A DNA stretch of 64,000 nt, from NCBI GenBank assembly GCA_029960955.1, contig JASBVS010000054.1, forward strand, positions 1 to 64,000, given 5' to 3'. Below the pieces are notes generated by a model. The model saw only the letters and a program-made list of their open reading frames with translations. It did not search any database and was not told where the DNA came from. Within the stretch, counting starts at the first letter, position 1, and every line of letters begins with the position of its first letter. This DNA is from Bacillota bacterium. Lineage in GTDB: Bacteria; Bacillota; Sulfobacillia; JAIMAT01. Made by a program: the position numbers and the translations under genes. This document shows, piece after piece, positions 27,892-36,286 of the stretch.

Positions 27892-30879
27892 TCACTTCAC
27901 CCCCTCGACATCGACCAGGAAGGCCTTGTACTCCGGGATCCAGGTGTTGGCGTCGCCCACGTAAGGGCTGAGCCGGTTGGCGATGTCGCCGGTCACGTAC
28001 CCCGTGTAGCCGAAGTGCCAGTTGAGCCCGACCTGCTCGACCTGCTTGCCGAGGACGCGCAGCGGCCGCACCCGCGGCGTCACCAGCGCGTACGCCTCCA
28101 CCTCGTCGCGGGCGGAGCGGATCTTCACCTTGTCGCCCGTCTTCAGGCCGCGCGCCTTGGCCAGGCTGGGGCTGATCTCCGCCCAGAGCACCGGCACCAG
28201 CTCGGCCAGCCAGGGTATGTGGCGCGTGTAGGCGCCCATGTGTTCGGTGACGCGCCAGGTGGAGCAGATCACCGGGTACTTGTCGAAGCTGCCCACCGGG
28301 TGCTCCACCGGGTCGAAGAGGTGGACGGCCGGGTTGAGGTTGACCTCGCTGAAGATGTTGTTCACCGGGCACTCCATGGGCTCGTAGTGCTCGGGGAACG
28401 GTCCCTCCGCCATGGTGTTGGAGAAGATGCGGCCGACCCCCTCGGCGTTCATGATGAAGGGGTCGGTGCCGCCCGGATCGCCGGGCGCCTTGGTCGGCAC
28501 GAAGTCGGGCACGTCGTAGCCGACCCACTTCTTCTGGGCGGCGTCCCACCAGATGGTCTTCTTGTCGGCCGCCCAGGGAGCGCCCTGGGGATCGGCGCCG
28601 GCGCGGTTGTAGAGGATCCGCCGGTTGAGCGGCCAGGCGTAGCCCCAGCCGGGGTAGTAGCCCAGGCCCGAGGGGTCGTCGGTCTTCCGGCTGTCGGCCA
28701 GGTTCCCCAGCTCTTCCTGGAAGAAGCCGGTGTAGACCCAGCAGCCGCTGGCGGTGCTGCCGTCGTCGGCCAGCTTGGCGAAGCTGGGCAGCAGCTTCCG
28801 GCTGGCCACGTCGTAGCCGTTGATCTCCCTGGCCACCTGCTCCGGATCGGGCTCCTCGCCGTAGGGCCAGTAGAGGTTGTTGATCGGCACCGCAGCGGGC
28901 GAGGAGTCGCCGGCGTACAGCCTCTTCAGCCGCAGCATGATCTGGCTGGCGATCCAGGCGTCCGAGCGGGCCTCGCCCAGCGGCTTGGAGGCCTGGTGCC
29001 GCCACTGCAGGACGCGGCCGGTGTTGGTGACCGAGCCCGACTTCTCCAGGAAGGAGGCGGCCGGCAGGAGGAAGACCTCCGTCTTGATCTGCTTGGGGTC
29101 GGCGCCGGGCCGCTTCCAGAAGGCGGCGGTCTCGGTCTCGAAGAGGTCGGTCGCCACCAGCCACTCCAGCTTCTCCATGGCCTTCGCCTCGAAACCGGAG
29201 TGGGCGCCGTCGATGACCACGTTCTGGGCGAAGGAGATCATGCCCCGGATCAGGCCCTTGCTCATCCGCTCGAAGATGGCCAGGTGCGAGCAGTTGACGC
29301 CGGCGGGCGCCTTGGGCAGCCAGTCGTAGCCGAAGTCGTTCTCCCTGGTGGCGTTGGCGTCGAAGAAAGCCTTGAGCAGGCTGACGACGAACTTCGGCTT
29401 GTTGGTCCAGTAGCCCGCCTTGGGCGTCTCCTTCGCCAGGTAGGTGGCCAGGTCGGGATGGATGTCCTCCTTGGGGACCGCCAGGTAGCCGGGCAGGTTG
29501 TCCCAGAGGAGCGCCAGGTCGGTCGACCCCTGCACGTTCGCGTGGCCGCGCATGGCGTTGACGCCGCCGCCCGGCCGCCCGATGTTGCCCAGGAGCAGCT
29601 GCAGGATGGCGTAGGCGCGGACGTTCTCCGAGCCGACGGTGTGCTGGGTGCCACCCATGGCGTACATCAGCGAACCGGTCTTCTCCGGCGCCGCCGACGC
29701 CAGGAAGGCGTCCGCGATCTCCAGGTAGCGCTCCTTCGGCACGCCGGTCACCGAGACGACGGTCTCCACGTCGTAGCGCGCGTAGTGCTTCTTCATCAGC
29801 TGGAAGACCGAGCGCGGGTGGGCGAGCGTCATGTCGCGCACCGGCTTGCCGTCGGCGTCGGTCTCGTACGCCCAGCTCGACTTGTCGTAAGCGCGCTTGG
29901 TCGCGTCGTAGCCGGTGAAGTAGCCGTCCTGGAAGTCGAAGCCTTCCTTCACCAGGAAGCTGGCGTTCGTGTAGGTGCGGACGTACTCCTCATGGTACCG
30001 CCCGGTGCTGAGCGCGAGGTTGATCAGGCCGCCAATGAAAGCGATGTCGGTGCCCGGGCGGATCGGAGCGTACAGGTCGGCCCGTGCGGCGGTGCGCGTG
30101 AAGCGCGGGTCGACGACGATCACCTTGGCGCCGCGCTCCTCGCGCGCCTTCTCCAGCCAGCGGAAGGCCAGCGGGTGGTTCTCCGCCAGGTTGGAGCCGA
30201 TGATCAGGGCGACGTCGGTGTTCTCGAAGTCCCGGGGATGGTTGGTCATCGCACCCCGGCCGAACGTGTTGCCAAGACCGGCAACAGTGGAGGAGTGTCA
30301 TATGCGGGCCTGGTGATCCATGTAGACCAGGCCCAGCCCCCTGTCGAACTTCGTCAGGAGATAGCACTCCTCGTTGTTCAGGACGGCGCTGCCGAAGGCT
30401 GCGATGGCCTGCGTCCGGTTGACCGGGACACCCGCCGCGTTGGTCGTCTCCCAGGTCTCGTCGCGCACCTGCTTGATGCGCTGGGCGATCCGGTCCAGCG
30501 CCCAGCCCCAGTCCTTCTCCTGCCACTTGTCGTCGTAGGGCGCCCGGTAGAGCACCTTCGTCAGGCGCTGCGGCGAGGTGTGCTCCTGGAGGATGGCCGA
30601 GCCCTTGGCGCAGAGGGAGCCCGCGTTCATGGGGCTGTCCGGGTTCCCCTCGACCTCGACCACGTCGCCGTTCTCCGAGTGCACGACCAGACCGCAGCCG
30701 ACCGCGCAGAAGTTGCAGACGCTGGTCAGTTCCTGCTGCCACCTGACGTGGAGGCTACGCGCCTCCGCCCTCGCGGGCTCGAGGTCGAAGCCCAGCGGGC
30801 CCAGCACGGCGACGGCCGCACCGGTGGCCACGGCTCCCCCGAGAAAGCGCCGGCGTGTGATGCGCAAGCTGGTTCCCAA
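27892..30879 (-). CDS. Formate dehydrogenase catalytic subunit, selenocysteine-containing, Tat-exported
   Basis: One gene of 995 residues read through a single in-frame UGA at 30300-30298. Before it: Tat signal ITRRRFLGGAVATG, 4Fe-4S motif CNFCAVGCG...SLCAKG and YMDHQARI. At the UGA: Sec-HSSTVAGLGNTFGRGAMTNH, exactly where FdnG/FdhF carry selenocysteine followed by His. After it come the Mo/W-bis-MGD domains (ALIIGSNLAENHPLAFRW, MYAMGGTQHTVGSEN) and the C-terminal dinucleotide-binding domain. A SECIS-like hairpin follows the UGA. Start TTG 30879 is chosen because GGGGGAG precedes it and it places the twin-arginine motif near residue 10; a more upstream start at 30981 is possible. It oxidises formate outside the membrane. 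Confidence 0.95.
30268..30285 (-). promoter_or_regulatory. Bacterial SECIS hairpin
   Basis: On the minus strand GTTGCC pairs with GGCAAC around the loop GGTCTT. The loop begins 18 bases after the UGA. E. coli fdhF, from memory, has the same 18-base spacing, a GTTGC stem and a GGUCU loop bound by SelB. The conservation of spacing and loop is strong evidence for selenocysteine insertion. Confidence 0.85.
30298..30300 (-). other. In-frame UGA selenocysteine codon
   Basis: TGA on the minus strand, codon 194 from the TTG start. The reading frame is continuous on both sides and flanked by conserved formate dehydrogenase sequence (DHQARI before, HSSTVAG after). A simple frameshift or nonsense mutation would not place the stop exactly at the known Sec position. 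Confidence 0.93.
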
Positions 30880-30930
30880 CGCCTCTTCACTCCCCCATCC
30901 CGCCTTCGAAGGGTCAGGCAGGCCGATCCG

Positions 30931-30977
30931 CCCTACCCTGCTCCACCTCCCCGGCGACTTCGAGAGATCGGGTAGGG
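30931..30977. repeat. Inverted repeat CCCTACCC / GGGTAGGG in fdh leader
   Basis: CCCTACCC at 30931-30938 and GGGTAGGG at 30970-30977, 31 bases apart, lie just upstream of the preferred TTG start of the formate dehydrogenase gene. They could form a leader hairpin or a split operator. Function is not known. Confidence 0.4.
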
Positions 30978-30981
30978 TCAC

Positions 30982-31429
30982 GGCCTTATGGATAAATTGG
31001 CCTTTCTCGGAGTCATCGGGCTATCACCCAATGAGGGGATATGGTCAGCCTCCAGGGTCATCCGTCCTTGACCCCATGGGAGGATCTGCGCAACGACCGG
31101 CGGGGGACCTCGAGGGCAAGGGCCCCGCGGGTGACGGGTCCAACCGGAAGGACGGGGGGAGGAAGCCCGAGCCGAGTCGAATGAGACAGCAAGTCCTCCA
31201 GGAATACCGGGTTCCGATAGTTGCAACAGCCGTCTGTTTTGATCGGTAGACGAAAGACGCATCTCCTGCTATCTCGTGGACGCACCGGGGAGGAGCGGAT
31301 TCCGCCGGACGACAGGCGAGGCGGGCGCGCGGACCCCGGGCCCGGGCGCCGCCGGCTCCGGGCGACCGTGGTAGACTCGGTTCCGCCGGGCTCCGGGCCG
31401 CGTCGGCTCTCCGGCGGGGGGTGATCGCC
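30982..31429. other. 448-bp divergent intergenic region with several hairpins (fdh / moaD-wtp)
   Basis: No believable gene was seen. The region is less GC-rich than its surroundings and carries many inverted repeats: GGGTCA-N8-TGACCC (31055-31074), the palindrome CCCATGGG (31073-31080), GGAGGA/TCCTCC enclosing ~30 bases (31160-31201) and GTTGCAAC (31220-31227). Two mutually exclusive stems follow, CCGAT/ATCGG (31214-31246) and CGTCT/AGACG (31231-31252). A -10-like TAGACT lies at 31372. It must hold both operon promoters and could hold a Mo/W-cofactor-responsive RNA or oxyanion-regulator sites. Confidence 0.5.
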
Positions 31430-31711
31430 GTGAAGATCGCAGTCCGCCTCTACGCCAACCTGCGACAGGTCGCGGGCACGTCGTCGGAGACGCTCGAGGT
31501 GCCGCCGCAGGCGACCGTCCGCCTCGCCCTGGAACGGCTCTTCGAGGGCCGCCCGGCGTTGCGCGGGGAGATCCTCGACGAGCGCGGCGAGGTCCGGCCC
31601 TTCGTCCAGATCTTTCGGAACGGCCGCGAACTCCGCTGGCAGGGGGGTCTCGAGACCGTGCTCGAGGCCGGCGACGCCCTCTCCATCTTCCCGCCCATCG
31701 CCGGCGGCTGA
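31430..31711 (+). CDS. MoaD/ThiS-family sulfur carrier protein
   Basis: 93 residues from GTG 31430, chosen because the G-run at 31416-31421 then has correct spacing and the protein opens MKIAVRLYANLRQ as MoaD proteins do. It ends in the diagnostic PPIAGG, whose terminal Gly-Gly is thiocarboxylated by an E1-like enzyme. It probably donates sulfur for molybdopterin (or tungstopterin) synthesis. No moaE or E1-like gene is in the window, so the identity as MoaD rather than another carrier rests on location ahead of the wtp operon. A few relatives act in other thiolation pathways. Confidence 0.85.
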   Translation: MKIAVRLYANLRQVAGTSSETLEVPPQATVRLALERLFEGRPALRGEILDERGEVRPFVQIFRNGRELRWQGGLETVLEAGDALSIFPPIAGG

Positions 31712-31762
31712 GGGTCGCTGCAGGCCCCTCCCCGAATCCGCAGGCGAGAAAGGAGACCGGTC

Positions 31763-32791
31763 ATGCGACGCAAGGCGGTCCTGGCGACGATCCTGACGGC
31801 GGCCCTCTTCCTTCTGGCCGGCTGCGGCGGCTCGGCGCCCGCCTCCAGGTCGGCGGCCGCCGGTGGCGGTGGGGCCACGCCCTCGGGCACGGCGGGGGGC
31901 GGGGGCACCATCACCCTCTCGATCTACGCGGCGGGCACGCTGGTCCGTCCCTTCCAGGAGATCGACCAGGCCTTCGAGGCGAGCCACCCCGGCGTCAAGA
32001 TCCAGGCGCAGTTCGGCGGCAGCGTCAAGGAAGTCAAGCAGGTGACCGAGCTCGGCCAGCCCGCCGACATCGTGGCGGTGGCCGACTACAGCGTCATCCC
32101 CAACCTCATGTTCGCCAAGCAGGGCTCCAAGGGCTTCGCCGACTGGTACGTCGGCTTCGCCACCAACGCCATCACCTTCGTCTACACCGACAAGAGCAAG
32201 GGCGCCGACAGGATCGACGCCTCCAACTGGTACGAGGTGCTGGCCGAGCCGGGCGTCCAGATCGGGCGTTCCAACCCGGACACCGATCCCTCCGGGTACC
32301 AGACCCTGCAGATGCTCCAGCTGGCCTCGAAGTACTACGGGCAGCCCGACCTGGCGCGGAAGGTGCTGGCCAACGCGCCGCAGGCCAACATCCGCGACAC
32401 GGAGACCGAGCTCCTGAGCGCCCTGGAGGCGGGCCAGATCGACTACCTGGCCATCTACGAGTCGGACGCCAAGCAGCACGGCCTGAAATTCATCCAGCTG
32501 CCCGCCCAGGTCAACCTGAGCGACGCGCAGTTCAGCGCGGAGTACGCGCAGGCCAAGGTGCAGACCAAGAACGGGCTGCTCACCGGGAAGCCCATCGTCT
32601 ACGCGGTGACGATTCCCAGCAACGCGCCCCATCCCGAGGTGGCGCGCCAGTGGGTCGCCTTCCTGCTGGACAAGGGACGCGAGGTCCTGGCCAAAGACGG
32701 TTTCGGGCTGCCGGCGAAGCCGATGGCCAGCGACGTGCAGAAGCTGCCGGAGGAGCTGCGCGGCTACGTCGAACCCTGGCCGGGCCGGTGA
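31763..32791 (+). CDS. wtpA: Tungstate/molybdate ABC transporter substrate-binding lipoprotein (WtpA-like)
   Basis: 342 residues. A signal peptide ends in the lipobox LLAGCGGS, then a Gly/Ser/Ala-rich linker to ~50. The binding domain closely follows archaeal WtpA: SIYAAGTLVRPFQEIDQAFE, GSVKEVKQVTELGQPADIVAVADYSVIP, FVYTDKSKGADRI, NWYEVLAEPGVQIGRSNPDTDPSGYQTLQM and the late MELP-like LPEELRGYV. In that family the oxyanion is bound octahedrally with help from acidic residues, including the DPSGY region, giving high W affinity. The protein is anchored to the outer face of the membrane by Lgt modification. It supplies metal for the adjacent fdh and AOR systems. Confidence 0.92.
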   Translation: MRRKAVLATILTAALFLLAGCGGSAPASRSAAAGGGGATPSGTAGGGGTITLSIYAAGTLVRPFQEIDQAFEASHPGVKIQAQFGGSVKEVKQVTELGQPADIVAVADYSVIPNLMFAKQGSKGFADWYVGFATNAITFVYTDKSKGADRIDASNWYEVLAEPGVQIGRSNPDTDPSGYQTLQMLQLASKYYGQPDLARKVLANAPQANIRDTETELLSALEAGQIDYLAIYESDAKQHGLKFIQLPAQVNLSDAQFSAEYAQAKVQTKNGLLTGKPIVYAVTIPSNAPHPEVARQWVAFLLDKGREVLAKDGFGLPAKPMASDVQKLPEELRGYVEPWPGR

Positions 32792-32797
32792 GGCGGG

Positions 32798-33586
32798 ATG
32801 GAGCGGAAGTCGCCGCTCTTCCTGCTCTTCTGGCTGCTGGGCGGCCTTCTGCTCCTCTTCATCGCGCTTCCCCTGCTCGAGCTGGTCCTCGGGCAGCAGC
32901 CGGCCCGCCTCCTGGCCGTGGCGGGGATGGCGGACGTGCGCGCGGCCGTGGCGCTCAGCCTCGAGGCGGCCGCGGCGACCGCCTTGCTGGGCGCCTTCCT
33001 GGGCACGCCGCTGGGCTACCTGCTCGCCCGCCGCTCCTTCCCCGGGAAGCGATGGGTCGAGGCGCTGGTCGACCTGCCGCTGGCGGTACCCCATACCGTG
33101 GCCGGCATCGCGCTCCTCTTCACCTTCGGGAGGAGCGGGCCGGTGGGGCGGTTGGCGGCCGCGGCGGGGATCCAGTTCTGGGGGACCTTCCTGGGCATCG
33201 TGGTGGCCATGCTCTTCGTCAGCATCCCCTACATGGTCAATGCGGCGCGGCAGGCGGTGGCCGCGGTCGACCCGCAGCTGGAGATGGCCGCCCGCTCGCT
33301 GGGTGCGGGGCCGGGGGCGGCCTTCCTGGAGGTGACGCTGCCGCTCGCCTGGCGCGGGATCGCCTCGGGGGTGGTGCTCACGTACGCGCGGGCCATCGCC
33401 GAGTTCGGCGCGGTCATCGTCCTCGCCTACTACCCGGAGACGGCGCCGGTCAAGATCTACGAGCTCTTCCTGAGCGGGGGGCTGGCCGACTCGTCGGCCG
33501 CGGCGCTGCTGCTCCTGCTGGTGACGCTGGGCTCCTTCGTCCTCCTGCGGGCCCTGATCGGGCGGCGGGCGGGACCGCAGCCGTGA
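32798..33586 (+). CDS. wtpB: Tungstate/molybdate ABC transporter permease (WtpB-like)
   Basis: 262 residues with six membrane segments. The EAA-type coupling loop is ARQAVAAVDPQLEMAARSLGAGPGAAFLEVTLPLAWRGIASG, standard for ModB/WtpB permeases. The segment DLPLAVPHTVAGIALL is also typical. It starts 6 bp after the binding-protein gene, and its stop overlaps the GTG of the ATPase gene (GTGA). It forms the membrane channel of the importer, presumably as a dimer with two ATPase subunits. Confidence 0.92.
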   Translation: MERKSPLFLLFWLLGGLLLLFIALPLLELVLGQQPARLLAVAGMADVRAAVALSLEAAAATALLGAFLGTPLGYLLARRSFPGKRWVEALVDLPLAVPHTVAGIALLFTFGRSGPVGRLAAAAGIQFWGTFLGIVVAMLFVSIPYMVNAARQAVAAVDPQLEMAARSLGAGPGAAFLEVTLPLAWRGIASGVVLTYARAIAEFGAVIVLAYYPETAPVKIYELFLSGGLADSSAAALLLLLVTLGSFVLLRALIGRRAGPQP

Positions 33587-34728
33587 GCGGCCTCGAGGTC
33601 CGCGGGCTGGCGGTCGAGGTGCCGGGCTTCCGCCTGGGACCCGTCGACCTGCGGGTGCAGCCGGGCGAGGTGCTGGCCGTGCTGGGGCCGAGCGGCGCGG
33701 GCAAGACGCTCCTGCTCCGGACGGTGGCCGGCTTCCAGGCGCCGGCGCGCGGGCGGCTCTTGCTGGGCGGGCGCGACGTGACCGCGGAGCCGCCGGAGCG
33801 GCGCCGCGTCGGCTACGTCGTCCAGGAGTACGCGCTCTTCCCGCACCGCACCGTGCTGGAGAACGTCCGCTTCCCGCTCCGCTACCGGCCGGAGCGGGGC
33901 CGGCCGCCGCGCTTCACGCCGGAGGAGGCGCTGCGCTTCCTCGGCATCGAGGCGCTGGCCGACCGGCGCCCGGCGACGCTGAGCGGCGGCGAGCGGCAGA
34001 GGGTGGCGCTGGCGCGGGCGCTGGTGCGGGAGCCGGAGCTCTTCCTCTTCGACGAGCCGCTCTCGGCGCTGGACGCGCCGGCGCGGGAGGCGCTGCGCGA
34101 GGAGTTGCGCGCCGTGCTGGAGCGGCTGGGCGTGGCCGCCCTCTACGTCACCCACGACCGCCTGGAGGCGCTGGTGCTGGGCGACCGGATCGCCCTCCTG
34201 GACCGGGGCCGGCTGGTGGAGGAAGGCGAGCGCGGGGCGATCTTCGCGCGGCCGAGGACGCTCTTCGCCGCCCGCTTCCTGGGGATGGAGAACCTGTGGC
34301 CGGGCCGGGTGGAGGCGCCGGCCGGGGAGGGGCGCCGGCTCCGGGTGCGGCTTCCGCTGGGCGTGCTGACGGTGGCGCCTCCGGACGAGCGGCCGGGAAC
34401 GGCCGCCGCGGAAGAGGTCTGGAGGCCCGGGATGCGGGTGACCGTCGGCATCCGCCCGGAGAAGGTGCGGCTGCTGGGAGAGGCGGGCGAGTCGCCGGCC
34501 TCGCCGGCCGAGAACAGGATCTGGGCCCGCGTCGAGCGCGTCACGCCCTGGGGCGCCTTCGACCGGGTCCGCCTGGACGCCGGCGTGCCGCTGGTGGCCG
34601 ACGTGGCCGCGGGCCGGCTGTCCGAGGCCGGCCTGCGCCGCGGGAGCCGGCTGCCGGTCGAACTGCCGGCGGGCGCCCTTCACCTGATCCCGGATGACGG
34701 CGGGGAGGGGGAGAGAACGGATGGATGA
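33583..34728 (+). CDS. wtpC: Tungstate/molybdate ABC transporter ATP-binding protein (WtpC/ModC-like)
   Basis: 381 residues from GTG 33583. Walker A GPSGAGKT near 34-41, Q-loop VVQEYALFPHRT, signature LSGGERQRVALARAL, Walker B LFLFDEPLSALD and switch His in YVTHDR are all intact. The C-terminal ~130 residues form a TOBE/MOP-like regulatory region (GMRVTVGIRPEKVRLL and ARVERVTPWGAFDRVRLDAG), which in ModC/WtpC proteins binds oxyanion and can inhibit transport. It is translationally coupled to the permease gene and overlaps the following hydrolase gene by 8 bp. Confidence 0.92.
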   Translation: MSGLEVRGLAVEVPGFRLGPVDLRVQPGEVLAVLGPSGAGKTLLLRTVAGFQAPARGRLLLGGRDVTAEPPERRRVGYVVQEYALFPHRTVLENVRFPLRYRPERGRPPRFTPEEALRFLGIEALADRRPATLSGGERQRVALARALVREPELFLFDEPLSALDAPAREALREELRAVLERLGVAALYVTHDRLEALVLGDRIALLDRGRLVEEGERGAIFARPRTLFAARFLGMENLWPGRVEAPAGEGRRLRVRLPLGVLTVAPPDERPGTAAAEEVWRPGMRVTVGIRPEKVRLLGEAGESPASPAENRIWARVERVTPWGAFDRVRLDAGVPLVADVAAGRLSEAGLRRGSRLPVELPAGALHLIPDDGGEGERTDG

Positions 34729-35545
34729 GCCTGCGCGGCCGCTCGAGCTGGCGGTCGACGGCCGGCCGGCCCGCCTCTGGGCCACCTTCGAGCCGGGCGC
34801 GGCCGCCGGCGGGCCCTGGCTCCTGGCGCTCCACGGCGCGGGAGGAAGCGCGCGCCACTGGCTGCCGCTCTTCCGGCACCTGCGGGAGGGAGGCCTCCTG
34901 GCCGTGGCGGCCGACCTGCCCGGCCACGGCGGCAGCGCCCCCCTGGCGGGCGAGGTGAGCGTCGCGGCCTACGCGGCCTGGCTCGGCCGCCTGCTGGAGG
35001 CGGCGGCGGCCGCCTGGCCGGCGCTGGGGCCGCCCTGGCTGGCCGGCCACTCCATGGGCGGCGCCGTTGCCCAGGAGGCGGCGCTGGCCTTCCCGGAACG
35101 GCTGGCCGGCCTCGTCCTGGTGGGCACCGGGGCGCGGCTGCGCGTCCACCCCGACTTCCTGGCGGAGCTGGAGGCAGGGCGGTGGCCGCCGCTCCTGCGC
35201 GCCCCGGCGACGGAGGGGGCGGAGGCGACGGAGGGGGCGGAGGAAGGCGGGCCCGGGGAGGGCTTCCTGCGCGTCGTGCTGGCGGACTTCCTCGCCTGCG
35301 ACCGCTTCGACCGGCGCGAGGCGCTCGGCGCCATCCGCCTGCCCGCGCTGGTCGTCCAGGGGGAGGAGGATCCGCTCACCCCGCCGCGCTACGGGCGCTT
35401 CCTGGCCGGGCGGATCGCCGGCGCGCGGCTCGAACTGGTGCCGGGCGCGGGCCACTTCGTCATGCTGGAGGCGCCGGAGGCCTGCGCCCGCGCCATCCTG
35501 GCGACGGTCAGGCCATCTCCCGGAGCGTCCGCAGCCAGGCGCTGA
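34721..35545 (+). CDS. Alpha/beta hydrolase
   Basis: 274 residues from ATG 34721 (GGGGAGGGGGAGAG upstream). The fold signatures are LLALHGAGGSARHW (oxyanion-hole HG), AGHSMGG (nucleophile Ser), QGEEDPLTPP (acid) and GAGHFVMLEAPE (His). An acidic Ala/Thr/Gly linker near residue 170 lies in the cap region. It resembles esterases and other small-molecule hydrolases; the substrate is unknown. It is coupled to the wtpC stop but a metal-related role is not implied by its sequence. Its last 38 bp overlap the convergent carboxylesterase gene. Confidence 0.82.
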   Translation: MDEPARPLELAVDGRPARLWATFEPGAAAGGPWLLALHGAGGSARHWLPLFRHLREGGLLAVAADLPGHGGSAPLAGEVSVAAYAAWLGRLLEAAAAAWPALGPPWLAGHSMGGAVAQEAALAFPERLAGLVLVGTGARLRVHPDFLAELEAGRWPPLLRAPATEGAEATEGAEEGGPGEGFLRVVLADFLACDRFDRREALGAIRLPALVVQGEEDPLTPPRYGRFLAGRIAGARLELVPGAGHFVMLEAPEACARAILATVRPSPGASAARR

Positions 35546-36209
35546 CCGCCTCCGCCGCCTGCTCGTTCAGCTGGTGGCCCATCGCGTAGAGGCGGAGCGT
35601 CACGTGCGCGCCCAGCGCCTGGAGCCGGTCGCGCGCCGCCTCCGCGTCGGCGGGCGGGATGAGCGGGTCGTCGCGGCCGTGGGTCAGCATCGCCTCCAGC
35701 CCCGCCAGGGGCCGGGGCGAGTCGCCCGCCGCGGCCGGCCGGACCAGCGCCTCCGGCGGCAGGCGGCCGCTCATCATCAGGAGCGCGCCCACCTGGGCGG
35801 GGCGGCGGAAGGCAAGCGCCGCGGCCAGCATCGCGCCCTGGCTGAAGCCGCCGACCACGAGGCGGCGCCGGTCGAGCCCGTAGCGCGCGCGCAGCTCGTC
35901 GACCAGCGCCTCCGCCTGCTCCAGGCTGCGCAGGAAGCTGGCCGGATCGACCTCCAGCGCCGCTCCCCGCAGGCCGAACCAGGCGTAGGCGCCCGGTCCC
36001 AGCTCGAGGGGACCGCGGGCGGAGACGACGCGAAAGCCGGGCCAGGCCGGCGCCAGCGCCAGCAGGTCCTCCTCGTTGCTCCCGTAGCCGTGCAGCAGGA
36101 GCACGAGGGGCGTGCGGGCGCCGCCGGAGCCCGGTTCGTGCACGCGCCAGAAGAGCGGTTCCAGCTCCATCGTGCAGCGCACCCCGTCTTCGGACGTTGC
36201 CTCCATCAT
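35508..36209 (-). CDS. Phospholipase/carboxylesterase-family alpha/beta hydrolase
   Basis: 233 residues. It belongs to the YpfH/carboxylesterase group: LLLHGYGSNEEDLLALAPAWP, VVGGFSQGAMLAAALAF (nucleophile GFSQG), THGRDDPLIPPADA (acid) and YAMGHQLNEQAAEAVSAWL (His). Relatives hydrolyse short acyl esters or lysophospholipids in the cytosol. The start is uncertain: ATG 36209 has no obvious ribosome site and ATG at residue ~15 (MELEPLF) is possible. It overlaps the end of the previous hydrolase gene tail to tail by 38 bp, which is unusual but both frames look real. Confidence 0.85.
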   Translation of the reverse strand: MMEATSEDGVRCTMELEPLFWRVHEPGSGGARTPLVLLLHGYGSNEEDLLALAPAWPGFRVVSARGPLELGPGAYAWFGLRGAALEVDPASFLRSLEQAEALVDELRARYGLDRRRLVVGGFSQGAMLAAALAFRRPAQVGALLMMSGRLPPEALVRPAAAGDSPRPLAGLEAMLTHGRDDPLIPPADAEAARDRLQALGAHVTLRLYAMGHQLNEQAAEAVSAWLRTLREMA

Positions 36210-36246
36210 ACGCCGAGCCGCCGGACCGGACGCCTGCGGGCGGTGG

Positions 36247-36252
36247 TAGGAT
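36247..36252 (+). promoter_or_regulatory. -10-like TAGGAT upstream of hemE
   Basis: GGTGGTAGGATGGAG lies 35 bp before the hemE GTG and its GGAGGTGAG ribosome site, in the 77-bp divergent spacer. The -35 zone is GC-rich and not recognisable. Confidence 0.4.
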
Positions 36253-36286
36253 GGAGCGCGGGCTTGGCCCCGGGCGGAGGTGAGCG

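Noticed and set aside
30249-30298. Reading the formate dehydrogenase as two separate or frameshifted genes
   Set aside because: The frame is the same on both sides of the UGA, the flanking residues are conserved FDH sequence, and a SECIS hairpin follows.
30978-31262. 94-codon minus-strand frame upstream of fdh
   Set aside because: No motif, no ribosome site, and it covers the structured leader; regarded as chance.
30982-31429. tRNA-Sec (selC) or another tRNA in the fdh/wtp spacer
   Set aside because: A TTCGACTC string on the minus strand resembles a T loop, but no acceptor stem, TCA anticodon loop or CCA end could be built around it.
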